Of a stretch of 64,000 nt of DNA, positions 42,770 to 51,952 are shown piece by piece. The notes beneath the pieces are model-generated. The model searched no databases, was not told the DNA's origin, and saw nothing but the letters and a program-made list of their open reading frames with translations. Where the stretch lies: NCBI GenBank assembly GCA_036381275.1, contig DASVDC010000147.1:25573-89572 (forward strand), in the 5' to 3' direction. The stretch comes from UBA7803 sp036381275 (GTDB lineage: Bacteria; Pseudomonadota; Gammaproteobacteria; Pseudomonadales; Azotimanducaceae). A program made the position numbers and the translations under genes. The first letter of the stretch is position 1. Each line of letters starts with the position of its first letter.

Positions 42770-44053
42770 TCACTCGGCCTTGCGGCGGCGCCGCCGGCGC
42801 CGGCGGCGCGCCGGCTTCTCCGCACGCGGCTGGCCGCGCAGCTCCTCGAGCAGGCTTTCCCGGACGCGCGCATTCGCGGCCTGGAAGCGCGTCCACCAAT
42901 CGGCGGCCTCCGCCACGTCCTCGCCGGCCTCGCTGCGCAGCACGAGGAAGTCGTAGGCGGCGCGGAAGCGCTCGTGGGCGAGCAGACCGACCACCGCCCG
43001 CGGCCGCCGCGACTCGAGGCGGTACTGAAGGGTCCAGACGTCCCGGATGAACTGGCTGAAGCGGCGCGGGATGGTGATGATGACCTGCTGCTCGGCCAGG
43101 GTTGCCCCCATTGCGATCGCGCGGGCCTCCGCAGGCTTGCGGCTCGCGAGCAACTCGTCGACCCGGGCCTGGTAGTCGCGCCAGAGCAGCACCGCGAGCA
43201 GGAAGCCGGGCGTGACCGGCTTGTCCTCGGCGATGCGCAGGTCGGTGTTGCGCATCGCGAGCCGGATCAGCGGATCGTCCGGCGGCGTCGACGGGAACAG
43301 CACGGCCCGGAGCGGCGTCGACGCGAGGTACTCCCAGGCGAGCTCGGAACGGCCGGACACGAACAGCTTGCAGACTTCGTCGAACAACCGCGCCGGCGGA
43401 ATCTGGCGCAGCTGCGGTGCGATCTCCGGCATCGCCGCCTCGATGGCGGGATCGAGCGTGAAGCCGAGCTTCGCGCGGAAGCGCACCGCGCGCAGCAGCC
43501 GCACCGGATCCTCGCGCAGGCGCACCCGCGTGTCGCCGATCAGCCGCAGGCGCTTCGCTTCGAGGTCGGCGAGCCCGCCGACGAAGTCGATGATCTCTTC
43601 GGTGTCGGGGTCGTAGTACAGCGCGTTGATCGTGAAGTCGCGGCGGAACGCGTCGTCGTCGAGCGTGCCCCAGACGTTGTCGCGCAGGATCAGCCCGGAA
43701 TCGGCGTGGTAGCGCTCGCTGTCCTCGTCGTCGTCGAGCTCGCCCTTGCGGAACGTCGACACTTCGATGATGTGGCGGCCGAAGCGCACGTGGGCGATGC
43801 GGAACCGGCGTCCCACCAGCCGGCAGCGCCGGAATACCTGCCGCACCTCTTCGGGCGTGGCGTTGGTGGCGACGTCGAAATCCTTCGGTTCGAGGCCGAG
43901 CAGCAGGTCGCGCACGCAGCCGCCCACCAGATAGGCCTCGAATCCGGCGTCGACGAGCTGCTCGACGACGCGCAGCGCGTTCTCGTCGACGCGCGAGCGC
44001 GCGAGCCCGTGCTCGATCGCGCTGAGGTGCTGAGGAGCGGCCGCCGCGGTCAC
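42770..44053 (-). CDS. pcnB: Poly(A) polymerase I
   Basis: Adds 3' poly(A) tails that promote RNA decay by PNPase. 427 residues. Nucleotidyltransferase core: FEAYLVGGCVRDLLLG, PKDFDVATNATPEEVRQVF (metal-binding D-x-D), FGRHIIEVSTFRKG, DDAFRRDFTINALYYD, then RLREDPVRLLRAVRFRAKLG. The C-terminus is a run of Arg/Lys (RRRRRRRRRRKAE), likely for RNA binding. The start is GTG at 44053, overlapping the stop of the upstream regulator by 4 bp (GTGA). The tight linkage suggests the two proteins are made together. Confidence 0.95.
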   Translation of the reverse strand: MTAAAAPQHLSAIEHGLARSRVDENALRVVEQLVDAGFEAYLVGGCVRDLLLGLEPKDFDVATNATPEEVRQVFRRCRLVGRRFRIAHVRFGRHIIEVSTFRKGELDDDEDSERYHADSGLILRDNVWGTLDDDAFRRDFTINALYYDPDTEEIIDFVGGLADLEAKRLRLIGDTRVRLREDPVRLLRAVRFRAKLGFTLDPAIEAAMPEIAPQLRQIPPARLFDEVCKLFVSGRSELAWEYLASTPLRAVLFPSTPPDDPLIRLAMRNTDLRIAEDKPVTPGFLLAVLLWRDYQARVDELLASRKPAEARAIAMGATLAEQQVIITIPRRFSQFIRDVWTLQYRLESRRPRAVVGLLAHERFRAAYDFLVLRSEAGEDVAEAADWWTRFQAANARVRESLLEELRGQPRAEKPARRRRRRRRRKAE

Positions 44054-45408
44054 GTGCGTTCCCGCCGCGGACCGCGCTGCCGGGTGCGTTTCCTGGGGAT
44101 GTTGAGGCGCTGGCGGCGCTCCCAGAGGCTCTTGCGGCTGATGCCGAGCTTCTCCGCCAGCTCGGTCTCCGTGAGGCTGTCCTGGTGTGCCAGCACGAAG
44201 CTGACGAAGTAGTCCTCGAGCGACGTCTGCTCGGCACCGCCGACAGGCGCCTCCTCGCGGCGGCGCTCACGGGTGTCGACCGCGAGCAGCGCCGGCTCGA
44301 TGACCTCGCCATCGCACAGGATCGCCGCGCGCTCGACCGCGTTTTCGAGCTCCCGTACGTTGCCGGGCCAGCGGTAGTCGAGCATCGTCGAGCGCGAGGC
44401 CTCCGAGAAACGCAGGCGCTGCTTGCCGAGCTTCTCGGCGACGCGCTCGAGGATGTGGTCGGCCAGCTTCAGCACGTCGTCGCCGCGATCCCTGAGCGGC
44501 GGCACCTCGAGCGTGACCACGTCGAGCCGGTAGTACAGATCCTTGCGGAACTGACCGTTCTCGACCATGCGGCCGAGATCGCGGTGCGTGGCGGTGATCA
44601 GGCGCACGTCGATCGGGAACGTCTCCGTCGAGCCGAACCGGCGCAGCTCCCCGGCCTGCAGCACGCGCAGCAGCCGAGCCTGCGCCTCGAGGCCGAGCTC
44701 GGCGATCTCGTCGAGGAACAGCGTGCCGCCGTGGGCGGCTTCGAGCAGCCCGCGCCGTGCCGCACCCGGCGGCGCATCCGACGGGCTGTAGCCGAACAGC
44801 TCCGTTTCGATGATCCGCGGCGGCACCGTCGCGCAGTTCAGCGAGATCATCGGCGCCGCCGCGCGCCGGCTGGCGGCGTGCAGCGCTCGCGCCACCAGCT
44901 CCTTGCCGGTACCGGATTCGCCGCGGATCAGCACCGGTGAGTCGGTGGGCCCGACCTTGCCGATCTGCTCGTAGAGCGCCTGCATCCCGGCGCTGTCGCC
45001 GACGATCGGGAAGTCCCGGCGCAGCCCGGTGCCGACGCTGCGGGCCGGACGCCGTTCGGTGAGGCAGCGCTCCACCGCCGCCGCCAGCTCGTCCGGCTCG
45101 AACGGGGCCGCCAGATAGTCGCTGGCTCCGCGCTTCATCGCCGCGACCGCCTGGCGCACGTCCGGGCGGCGCGCCACCAGGATCACCGGCACGTGATGGC
45201 AGAGCGCCAGCACGTCGAGCGGGCCGCCGGCGCTGCACTCCGCGCTCGCGATCAGGCAAGCGTAGGGAGTCAGGTCCATGGCTTCCAGGCTGCGGGATTC
45301 CAGCGTGGCCGGAGTCGGCTCGGTCACGCTGAAGCCGTTGCTCTCGAGGATACCGCGAAGGTGCGCCCGGAAAGACGGGTCAGGCTCGACGATGAGTACC
45401 TGGGTCAT
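44050..45408 (-). CDS. NtrC-family AAA+ regulator with degenerate receiver and no GAFTGA motif (CbrB position)
   Basis: 452 residues: receiver-like domain (1-118), AAA+ ATPase (about 135-365) and a Fis-type helix-turn-helix (ELAEKLGISRKSLWERRQRL). In the receiver, Ser55 replaces the phosphoacceptor Asp, Ala79 the Thr/Ser, Ala101 the Lys, and the acidic pair is E8-P9, so phosphorylation is not expected. Walker A GESGTGKE (163-170), Walker B GGTLFLDEI and the Arg finger FRKDLYYRLDV are intact. The sigma-54 contact loop GAFTGA reads DAPPGA (211-216). The position upstream of pcnB matches cbrB of Pseudomonas, but no cbrA-like sensor is present. ATG 45408 was chosen because the receiver starts there; 45435 is possible. 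It overlaps gluQ by 29 bp. Confidence 0.9.
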   Translation of the reverse strand: MTQVLIVEPDPSFRAHLRGILESNGFSVTEPTPATLESRSLEAMDLTPYACLIASAECSAGGPLDVLALCHHVPVILVARRPDVRQAVAAMKRGASDYLAAPFEPDELAAAVERCLTERRPARSVGTGLRRDFPIVGDSAGMQALYEQIGKVGPTDSPVLIRGESGTGKELVARALHAASRRAAAPMISLNCATVPPRIIETELFGYSPSDAPPGAARRGLLEAAHGGTLFLDEIAELGLEAQARLLRVLQAGELRRFGSTETFPIDVRLITATHRDLGRMVENGQFRKDLYYRLDVVTLEVPPLRDRGDDVLKLADHILERVAEKLGKQRLRFSEASRSTMLDYRWPGNVRELENAVERAAILCDGEVIEPALLAVDTRERRREEAPVGGAEQTSLEDYFVSFVLAHQDSLTETELAEKLGISRKSLWERRQRLNIPRKRTRQRGPRRERT

Positions 45409-46288
45409 GGCGGCTGATAGTAACAAAGCCGTCATGCTTACTCACGGTGGCCGGCGAGAACCGGGGAACGGCCTCGGCGAGCAGATCGGCGGGCTCGCGC
45501 TGCTCCGCGTGCGGCCCCGGGTCGAGCCCGAGCAGGGTCAGCACCCGCGCCAGGTTCTCCGCCGCGCGGGTGTTGTCGAGGGCCGGCGCGAGGTTCTGCT
45601 TGGAAAGCTTCTGGCCGTTCTGACTTCGGATCAGCGGCAGATGGCCGTACACCGGCGGGTTGAGACCGAGGCGCTGCATCAGGAAGAGCTGCGGGCCGGT
45701 GGCCGGCAGCAGGTCGCGGCCGCGGATCACGCGGGCGATTCCGGGCGCTCCGTCGTCGACCGCGGTGGCGAGGTGGTACGCGATGATTCCGTCGCGGCGG
45801 CGCACCACGAAGTCGCCGGGCGCGTCGGCGAGCGACTGCCGTTGCGGACCCTGGATCAGGTCGTCGAACTCGACGGCGGCATCGTCGACCCGGATGCGGG
45901 CGGCGCGGTCCGGCCGGGGTTCCCGCTGATCCCGGCAGGTGCCGGGATACACGCGAAAGCCTTTGAGCTCGCTGCGCGTGCAGCGGCAATAGAACAGCTC
46001 GCCGCGGGCATCGAGCATCGCGAGGGCATGACGGTAATCGTCCAGGCGTTCGCTCTGCCGCTCGACCGGCCCGTCCCAGTGCAGCGCGTGCCGTTCGAGC
46101 GCGAGCAGGATCGACCGTTCGGCGCCCGGCATGTTGCGCGGCGCGTCCAGGTCGTCGAAGCGCACGCGCCACGGCATGCCGAGGCGGCGCGCATCGAGCC
46201 AGCTCGCGGTCGCGGCCAGCAGCGACCCCAGGTGCAGCGGACCGGTGGGAGAAGGCGCGAATCGACCGCCGCCCGGACCCGCCGTCAC
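45380..46288 (-). CDS. gluQ: Glutamyl-Q tRNA(Asp) synthetase
   Basis: Truncated GluRS paralogue that glutamylates queuosine in tRNA-Asp. 302 residues. GRFAPSPTGPLHLGSL (HIGH-type motif), FDDLDAPRNMPGAE, zinc ligands FYCRCTRSELKGF with PGTCR, VIRGRDLLPATGPQLFLMQR, and QKLSKQNLAP (KMSKS type); the anticodon domain is missing as expected. The start is GTG at 46288, 4 bp after dksA; dksA-gluQ is a conserved pair. Queuosine synthesis genes are not in the window. Confidence 0.94.
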   Translation of the reverse strand: MTAGPGGGRFAPSPTGPLHLGSLLAATASWLDARRLGMPWRVRFDDLDAPRNMPGAERSILLALERHALHWDGPVERQSERLDDYRHALAMLDARGELFYCRCTRSELKGFRVYPGTCRDQREPRPDRAARIRVDDAAVEFDDLIQGPQRQSLADAPGDFVVRRRDGIIAYHLATAVDDGAPGIARVIRGRDLLPATGPQLFLMQRLGLNPPVYGHLPLIRSQNGQKLSKQNLAPALDNTRAAENLARVLTLLGLDPGPHAEQREPADLLAEAVPRFSPATVSKHDGFVTISRHDPGTHRRA

Positions 46289-46292
46289 CGCG

Positions 46293-47201
46293 TCAGCCGT
46301 GCAGTTGCTTTTCCTTGATCTCGTCGAGCGATTTGCAGTCTACGCACTGGGTGGCCGTCGGCCGCGCCTCGAGGCGGCGCAAGCCGATCTCGATGCCGCA
46401 CGTGTCGCAGTAACCGTAGTCGCGCTCGTCGAGCCGCTCGAGGGTCTGGTCGATCTTCTTGATCAGCTTGCGTTCGCGGTCGCGGGTACGCAGCTCGATG
46501 CTGAATTCTTCTTCCTGAGTGGCCCGATCGGCCGGGTCCGGGAAGTTGGCCGCTTCGTCGCGCATGTGGTGCACGGTGCGATCGACCTCTTCCATCAGCT
46601 CCTGCCGCCATTTGAGCAGGATCGCCCGGAAGTGGGCGAGCTGCTGCTCGCTCATGTACGGCTCGTTCTTCGCCGGCTCGTACGGTTTGAAGTTCCTGAA
46701 CGGCGAATCCGCCGCGCCGCCGGTGGCTCGTACCGGCGTCGCGGGCGCTTTTGACCTGGTCTTCATATCTTGTTGCGCGGAATCTCTCGACTGCTTGACT
46801 GGGGACTGCTTCCGGGCGGCGGGCGCGGTGCTCACCTTGGAGCGGGTGGCCGGAGATTTCGCTCGGGCCGGGCTCCGGACGGCCTTGGCCTTCGCCGGCG
46901 CCTTGCTCCCGGCCCGACCTTTGGCCGCGGCGGACTTCGCAGCGGATTTCGCGGCAGGTTTCGCGGCCGAAGCCGCGGGCTTGGCGACCGCTTTGCGGGC
47001 GGTCGCTCGAGCCGAAGATTTGCTGGCCGGCGCGCGTTCGGCGGATTTCTTGCTGGTCGCCTTCCTGGCAGGCGTCCGTTGGCTGCCGGTCCCTTTGCTC
47101 TTCGTGCTGGTCTTGCCCGCGGCCGTGCTCTTCACCGCCGCCTTCTTCCGTGACGTCGTGGCAGTACCCTTACCGTTTGCCTTCGTCGTCGTTGCCGCCA
47201 T
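46293..47201 (-). CDS. dksA: RNA polymerase-binding factor DksA with a long Lys/Ala-rich N-terminal extension
   Basis: ppGpp co-factor in the RNA polymerase secondary channel. 302 residues, about twice the E. coli length (151). Residues from about 170 on are normal DksA: YMSEQQLAHFRAILLKWRQE, NFPDPADRATQEEEF (coiled-coil tip DxxDxA), and zinc finger CDTCGIEIG...CVDCK. The first 165 residues are Lys, Ala, Ser, Thr and Pro only in effect, with repeats such as AAKPAAKSAAKSAAAKG, resembling histone H1 or AlgP tails. ATG at 47201 opens this tail; an internal ATG at 46766 would give a normal-sized DksA but has no ribosome site. Similar extensions occur, as I recall, in Xanthomonas. Confidence 0.93.
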   Translation of the reverse strand: MAATTTKANGKGTATTSRKKAAVKSTAAGKTSTKSKGTGSQRTPARKATSKKSAERAPASKSSARATARKAVAKPAASAAKPAAKSAAKSAAAKGRAGSKAPAKAKAVRSPARAKSPATRSKVSTAPAARKQSPVKQSRDSAQQDMKTRSKAPATPVRATGGAADSPFRNFKPYEPAKNEPYMSEQQLAHFRAILLKWRQELMEEVDRTVHHMRDEAANFPDPADRATQEEEFSIELRTRDRERKLIKKIDQTLERLDERDYGYCDTCGIEIGLRRLEARPTATQCVDCKSLDEIKEKQLHG

Positions 47202-47294
47202 GGTCTGTCTCTGGTTCCTGACTTTTGGTCGCGCCCGAGAACTGCTGACGCCGGGAATTTCGAAGGGCGCGTAAGCTACCAGAACGCCAAGGTG

Positions 47295-47307
47295 TTGACC
47301 ATATAAT
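47295..47307 (+). promoter_or_regulatory. AT-rich promoter-like motif between dksA and the aminotransferase gene
   Basis: The 139-bp divergent gap holds TTGACC (47295-47300) immediately followed by TATAAT (47302-47307). They are too close to be one -35/-10 pair; TATAAT alone could serve as a -10 for the plus-strand gene 34 bp downstream. No other feature is visible in the gap. Confidence 0.3.
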
Positions 47308-47340
47308 CCGGATAAGTTTTTCCCGGGATGGCGCCACCCC

Positions 47341-48510
47341 ATGCAGGCGAGTCGAATTCGGCAGATTTCCCCGTTCCGGGTGGTGCAATTGCTCGAACGG
47401 GCGAAGGCATTGGAAGCCGCCGGTCACCGCGTCGTGCACTTCGAGGTCGGAGAACCCGACTTCCCGACCGCGCCGCCGATCGTCGAAGCCGGCCGCGCGG
47501 CGCTCACCGCAGGTGCCACCCGCTACACCGAGTCGCTCGGGCTGCCGGCGCTGCGCGCGCGCATCGCCGAGTGGTACCGCGAGACCGCCGGGGTCGCGAT
47601 CGCGCCGCAGCGCGTCGTGGTGACCGCCGGCGCGAGCGGCGCCTTGTTGCTGCTCTCGGCGCTGCTGCTCGATCCCGGTGACGAGCTGCTGCTGCCCGAA
47701 CCGGGCTATCCGTGCAACGACCCGTTCGCGCGGCTGGTAGGCGCGGTGCCGGTGGCGGTGCCGGTGCTCGCCGAGGACGGGTTTCGTGTCGACCCCGGAC
47801 AGGTCGCGGCCGCGTGGACCGCGGCGAGCCGCGGCCTGCTGGTGGCGTCGCAGGCCAACCCGACCGGCGCGGTGCTCGAGCCGGAGCGGCTGACGGCGCT
47901 CGTCCACACCGTGCGCGAGCGCGGCGGAGCGCTGCTGCTCGACGAGATCTATCAGGGCCTGATCTACGAAGACATCGGCTACCGCAGCGGCCTCGCGTTG
48001 GACGACGGCATCTACGTGCTGAACAGCTTTTCGAAGTACTTCGGCATGACCGGCTGGCGGCTCGGCTGGATGGTGCTGCCGGAGTCCCAGGTGGAGCCGG
48101 TGGCCCGGCTCGCGCAGAACCTGTTCATCTCGCCGTCGAGCGTGGCGCAGCACGCCGCGCTGGCCGCGTTCGAGCCGGCGGCGGTGGCGATTCACGAGGA
48201 GCGCCGCGCCGCGTTCGCGCGCCGGCTGGTGCGGCTCTGCGACGGGCTGGAATCGCTCGGCTTTCGCATTCCGGCGCGCCCCGCGGGGGCGTTCTACGTC
48301 TACGTCGACGTCTCCCGCACCGGGATCGACGCGATGACGTTCTGCGAGCGGCTGCTCGAGCGGCACCACGTCGCGGTGACGCCGGGCCTCGACTTCGGAC
48401 GCCGGGACGCGGAGCGGTTCGTGCGCTTCGCGTTCACCACCGGTGAGGCCGACATCGACCTCGGCCTCGAACGCATCGCCGACGCGCTCGCCGATTGGGG
48501 AGCGCGGTGA
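47341..48510 (+). CDS. Pyridoxal-phosphate aminotransferase, class I/II
   Basis: Fold-type I aminotransferase, 389 residues; probable aspartate or aromatic amino acid aminotransferase, exact substrate not evident. Seen: HFEVGEPDFPTAPPI, TAGASGALLLLSALLLDPGD, SQANPTGAVLEPERL, LLLDEIYQGLIYE (PLP ring Asp), the PLP lysine in NSFSKYFGMTGWRLGW, and C-terminal VRFAFTTGEADIDL. ATG at 47341, without a clear ribosome site. An aminotransferase next to dksA also occurs in Pseudomonas. It overlaps sfsA by 4 bp (GTGA). Confidence 0.92.
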   Translation: MQASRIRQISPFRVVQLLERAKALEAAGHRVVHFEVGEPDFPTAPPIVEAGRAALTAGATRYTESLGLPALRARIAEWYRETAGVAIAPQRVVVTAGASGALLLLSALLLDPGDELLLPEPGYPCNDPFARLVGAVPVAVPVLAEDGFRVDPGQVAAAWTAASRGLLVASQANPTGAVLEPERLTALVHTVRERGGALLLDEIYQGLIYEDIGYRSGLALDDGIYVLNSFSKYFGMTGWRLGWMVLPESQVEPVARLAQNLFISPSSVAQHAALAAFEPAAVAIHEERRAAFARRLVRLCDGLESLGFRIPARPAGAFYVYVDVSRTGIDAMTFCERLLERHHVAVTPGLDFGRRDAERFVRFAFTTGEADIDLGLERIADALADWGAR

Positions 48511-49214
48511 GGTTCGTGCCGCCGCTCGTGCGCGGCCGGCTGGTGCGGCGCTACAAGCGCTTCCTCGCCGATGTCGCGTTGCCGGAGGGCATCGTCACGG
48601 TGCACTGCCCGAATACCGGTGCGATGACCGGCTGCGCGGAACCGGGACTCGAGGTGTGGTGTTCGATGGCCGCGAATCCGCAGCGCAAGTACCCGATGAC
48701 GCTCGAGGTCGTCTGCACGCCGCGCGGGCGGGTCGGCGTGAACACCGGCCGGGCGAATGCGCTGGTCGCGGAAGCGTTGACCGACGGGCGCCTCGGCGAG
48801 CTCGCCGGCTACCCCGAGGTGCGGCGGGAAGCGCCGATTCCGGACGGCGACGGCCGCGGCGGACGGTTCGACTTCCTGCTCCGCGGTGCCGGGACGCCGT
48901 GCTGGGTCGAGGTGAAGAGCGTGACGCTCTGCCACGAAGGCGGCCGCGGTGCATTCCCCGATGCGGTGAGCGTTCGGGCACTCCGCCACCTCGAGGCGCT
49001 GGTCCGGCGCCGGCAGGCCGGCGAGCGCGCGGTGCTGCTGTTCTGTGCGCAGCACACGGGAATCGGCCATCTGACGCCGGCGGACGAAGTCGATCCGGTG
49101 TACGCCGCCGCGCTGCGGGCGGCGGCCGGTGACGGGGTCGAGGTGCTCGGTTACGGTTGCCGCATCGAACGCGGCGGGATCAGCCTCAGCGAGCCGCTGC
49201 CGGTGCGTCTCTGA
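48507..49214 (+). CDS. sfsA: Sugar fermentation stimulation protein SfsA
   Basis: 235 residues, as in E. coli; proposed DNA- or RNA-binding nuclease-like protein, role uncertain. FVPPLVRGRLVRRYKRFLAD, VHCPNTGAMTGCAEPG, NPQRKYPMTLEVV, GVNTGRANALVAEAL, CWVEVKSVTLCHEG, FPDAVSVRALRHLEAL. GTG at 48507 is chosen over TTG 48495 because GGGGAG lies just before it and it overlaps the preceding stop. The 3' end overlaps convergent adenosine kinase by 29 bp. Confidence 0.93.
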   Translation: MRFVPPLVRGRLVRRYKRFLADVALPEGIVTVHCPNTGAMTGCAEPGLEVWCSMAANPQRKYPMTLEVVCTPRGRVGVNTGRANALVAEALTDGRLGELAGYPEVRREAPIPDGDGRGGRFDFLLRGAGTPCWVEVKSVTLCHEGGRGAFPDAVSVRALRHLEALVRRRQAGERAVLLFCAQHTGIGHLTPADEVDPVYAAALRAAAGDGVEVLGYGCRIERGGISLSEPLPVRL

Positions 49215-50199
49215 AGCGCTCGCGGATCCGCCGGTAGTCGTCCAGCCGGCGCAGGCGGGCGCCGTAGGTCTGCACCAGCTTGGCGGCGGCGAAGTTGCCG
49301 AACGCGGCGGCCTGCTCGGCACTCATGCCGGCGCACCAGCCGTACAGGCAGGCACCCGCGTACATGTCGCCGGCGCCGTTGGTGTCCACCGCGCGCACCT
49401 CGTAGCCCGGCACGAGCCGCTGCTCGTGCGGCCCCACGGCGAGGCTGCCGCGCCGCCCGAGGGTCACGTTCAGGTGGCGGCCGATGTCCTTCAGCTCGGT
49501 GACGGCGATGTCGAGCCGGTCGGTGCGCGCCCAGGTGAGCGCTTCCTCCTCGTTGCAGAAGAGATGGTCGACGCCGTTGCCGAGGATGCGCACCAGGCCG
49601 TCGCGGAAGAACTCGACCATGCTCGGATCCGACAGGCTGATCGCGGTGCGCACGCCGGACGCTTCGGCGAACTCGCGACACGCGATCGCGGCGGCGAGGC
49701 TGGTCGGCGACGACGACAGATAGCCTTCCGCGTAGAAGTAGCGCGCCTGCGCCAGCGCGCGTTCTTCGATCACGTCGGGCGCGAGATCCGTCGAGATGCC
49801 GAGGAACGTGTTCATCGACCGTTCCGCGTCGGGTGTGACCAGCACCAGGCAGCGCCCGGATTTGCCGGACGTGGCGGGCTTCGCCGCGTTGCCGTTGGTG
49901 ACGATGCCGGCGGCCTCGAGATCCTCGAGGAAGTAGCGGCCCACCGCGTCGTCGGCGAGCCGGCAGGAGTAGAACGCCCGGCCGCCGAATCCCTGCACCG
50001 CGATCATGCTGTTGGCCGCGGAACCGCCGCTCATGCGCTCCGGCTCGTATTCGGACAGCGCCGCCACCAGCGCATCGAGGCGCGCCTCGTCCACCAGCGT
50101 CATGTGACCCTTGGCGATCCCGTGGGTGCGCAGGAACCCGTCGTCCACGCGGTATTCCAGGTCCACCAGCGCGTTGCCGAGGCCGTACACGTCGTACAT
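49186..50199 (-). CDS. Adenosine kinase (PfkB/ribokinase family)
   Basis: Phosphorylates adenosine or a similar nucleoside/sugar. 337 residues. N-terminal YDVYGLGNALVDLEYRV, SGGSAANSMIAVQGFGGRAF (first PfkB signature), and the catalytic VDTNGAGDMYAGACLYG (anion hole and Asp base). Bacterial proteins of this subgroup are commonly called adenosine kinase; the substrate is inferred from the family. ATG at 50199. hemL ends 21 bp upstream, so it may be the last gene of the clcA-hemJ-hemL-kinase run on this strand. Confidence 0.85.
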   Translation of the reverse strand: MYDVYGLGNALVDLEYRVDDGFLRTHGIAKGHMTLVDEARLDALVAALSEYEPERMSGGSAANSMIAVQGFGGRAFYSCRLADDAVGRYFLEDLEAAGIVTNGNAAKPATSGKSGRCLVLVTPDAERSMNTFLGISTDLAPDVIEERALAQARYFYAEGYLSSSPTSLAAAIACREFAEASGVRTAISLSDPSMVEFFRDGLVRILGNGVDHLFCNEEEALTWARTDRLDIAVTELKDIGRHLNVTLGRRGSLAVGPHEQRLVPGYEVRAVDTNGAGDMYAGACLYGWCAGMSAEQAAAFGNFAAAKLVQTYGARLRRLDDYRRIRERFRDAPAAAR

Positions 50200-50220
50200 C
50201 GTTCCAGTCTCTCCGTCGGA

Positions 50221-51507
<1,287 letters not shown>

Positions 51508-51517
51508 GCGGACTCCC

Positions 51518-51952
51518 TCAGAACGGCTTCACGACCACCAGCACCACGATCACGATGAGGAGCAGCGTGGGCACCTCGTTGAACATCCGGTAGAACTTCT
51601 GGCTGTGCCGGTTCGCGTCGGCCGCGAAGTCCCGGATCAGGCGGCCACAATAGTGGTGATAACCGAGGAGCGCCACCACCCCGGCGATCTTGAGCCAGAG
51701 CCAGCCGCTCGAAGCGAACGCCGACCAGCCGAGCACCAGGAGCCAGATGCCGAACACCAGCGTCAGGATCATCGCGGGACGCATGATCACCCGGTAGAGG
51801 CGGCTCTCCATCGTGCGGAAGCGCTCGCGGCCGGCCGCGTCCTCCGTCACCGCGTGATAGACGAACAGCCGCGGCAGGTAGAACAGGCCCGCGAACCAGG
51901 CGACGACGAAGACGATGTGGAAGGCCTTCAGCCACAGATAGCCGGTGCTCAT
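51518..51952 (-). CDS. hemJ: Protoporphyrinogen IX oxidase HemJ
   Basis: Small membrane protein oxidising protoporphyrinogen IX late in heme synthesis. 144 residues with four membrane segments. Family sequence: WLKAFHIVFVVAWFAGLFYL, PRLFVYHAVTED, MESRLYRVIMRPAMILTLVF, YHHYCGRLIRDFA, and FRMFNEVPT-like FYRMFNEVPTLLLIVIV. The ATG overlaps the clcA stop by 4 bp (ATGA), showing coupling with the upstream chloride channel gene. hemL follows. Confidence 0.92.
   Translation of the reverse strand: MSTGYLWLKAFHIVFVVAWFAGLFYLPRLFVYHAVTEDAAGRERFRTMESRLYRVIMRPAMILTLVFGIWLLVLGWSAFASSGWLWLKIAGVVALLGYHHYCGRLIRDFAADANRHSQKFYRMFNEVPTLLLIVIVVLVVVKPF

Noticed and set aside
46766..47201. The Lys/Ala-rich N-terminus as a separate AlgP-like gene.
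   Set aside because: It is in the same uninterrupted frame as DksA with no stop or internal ribosome site.
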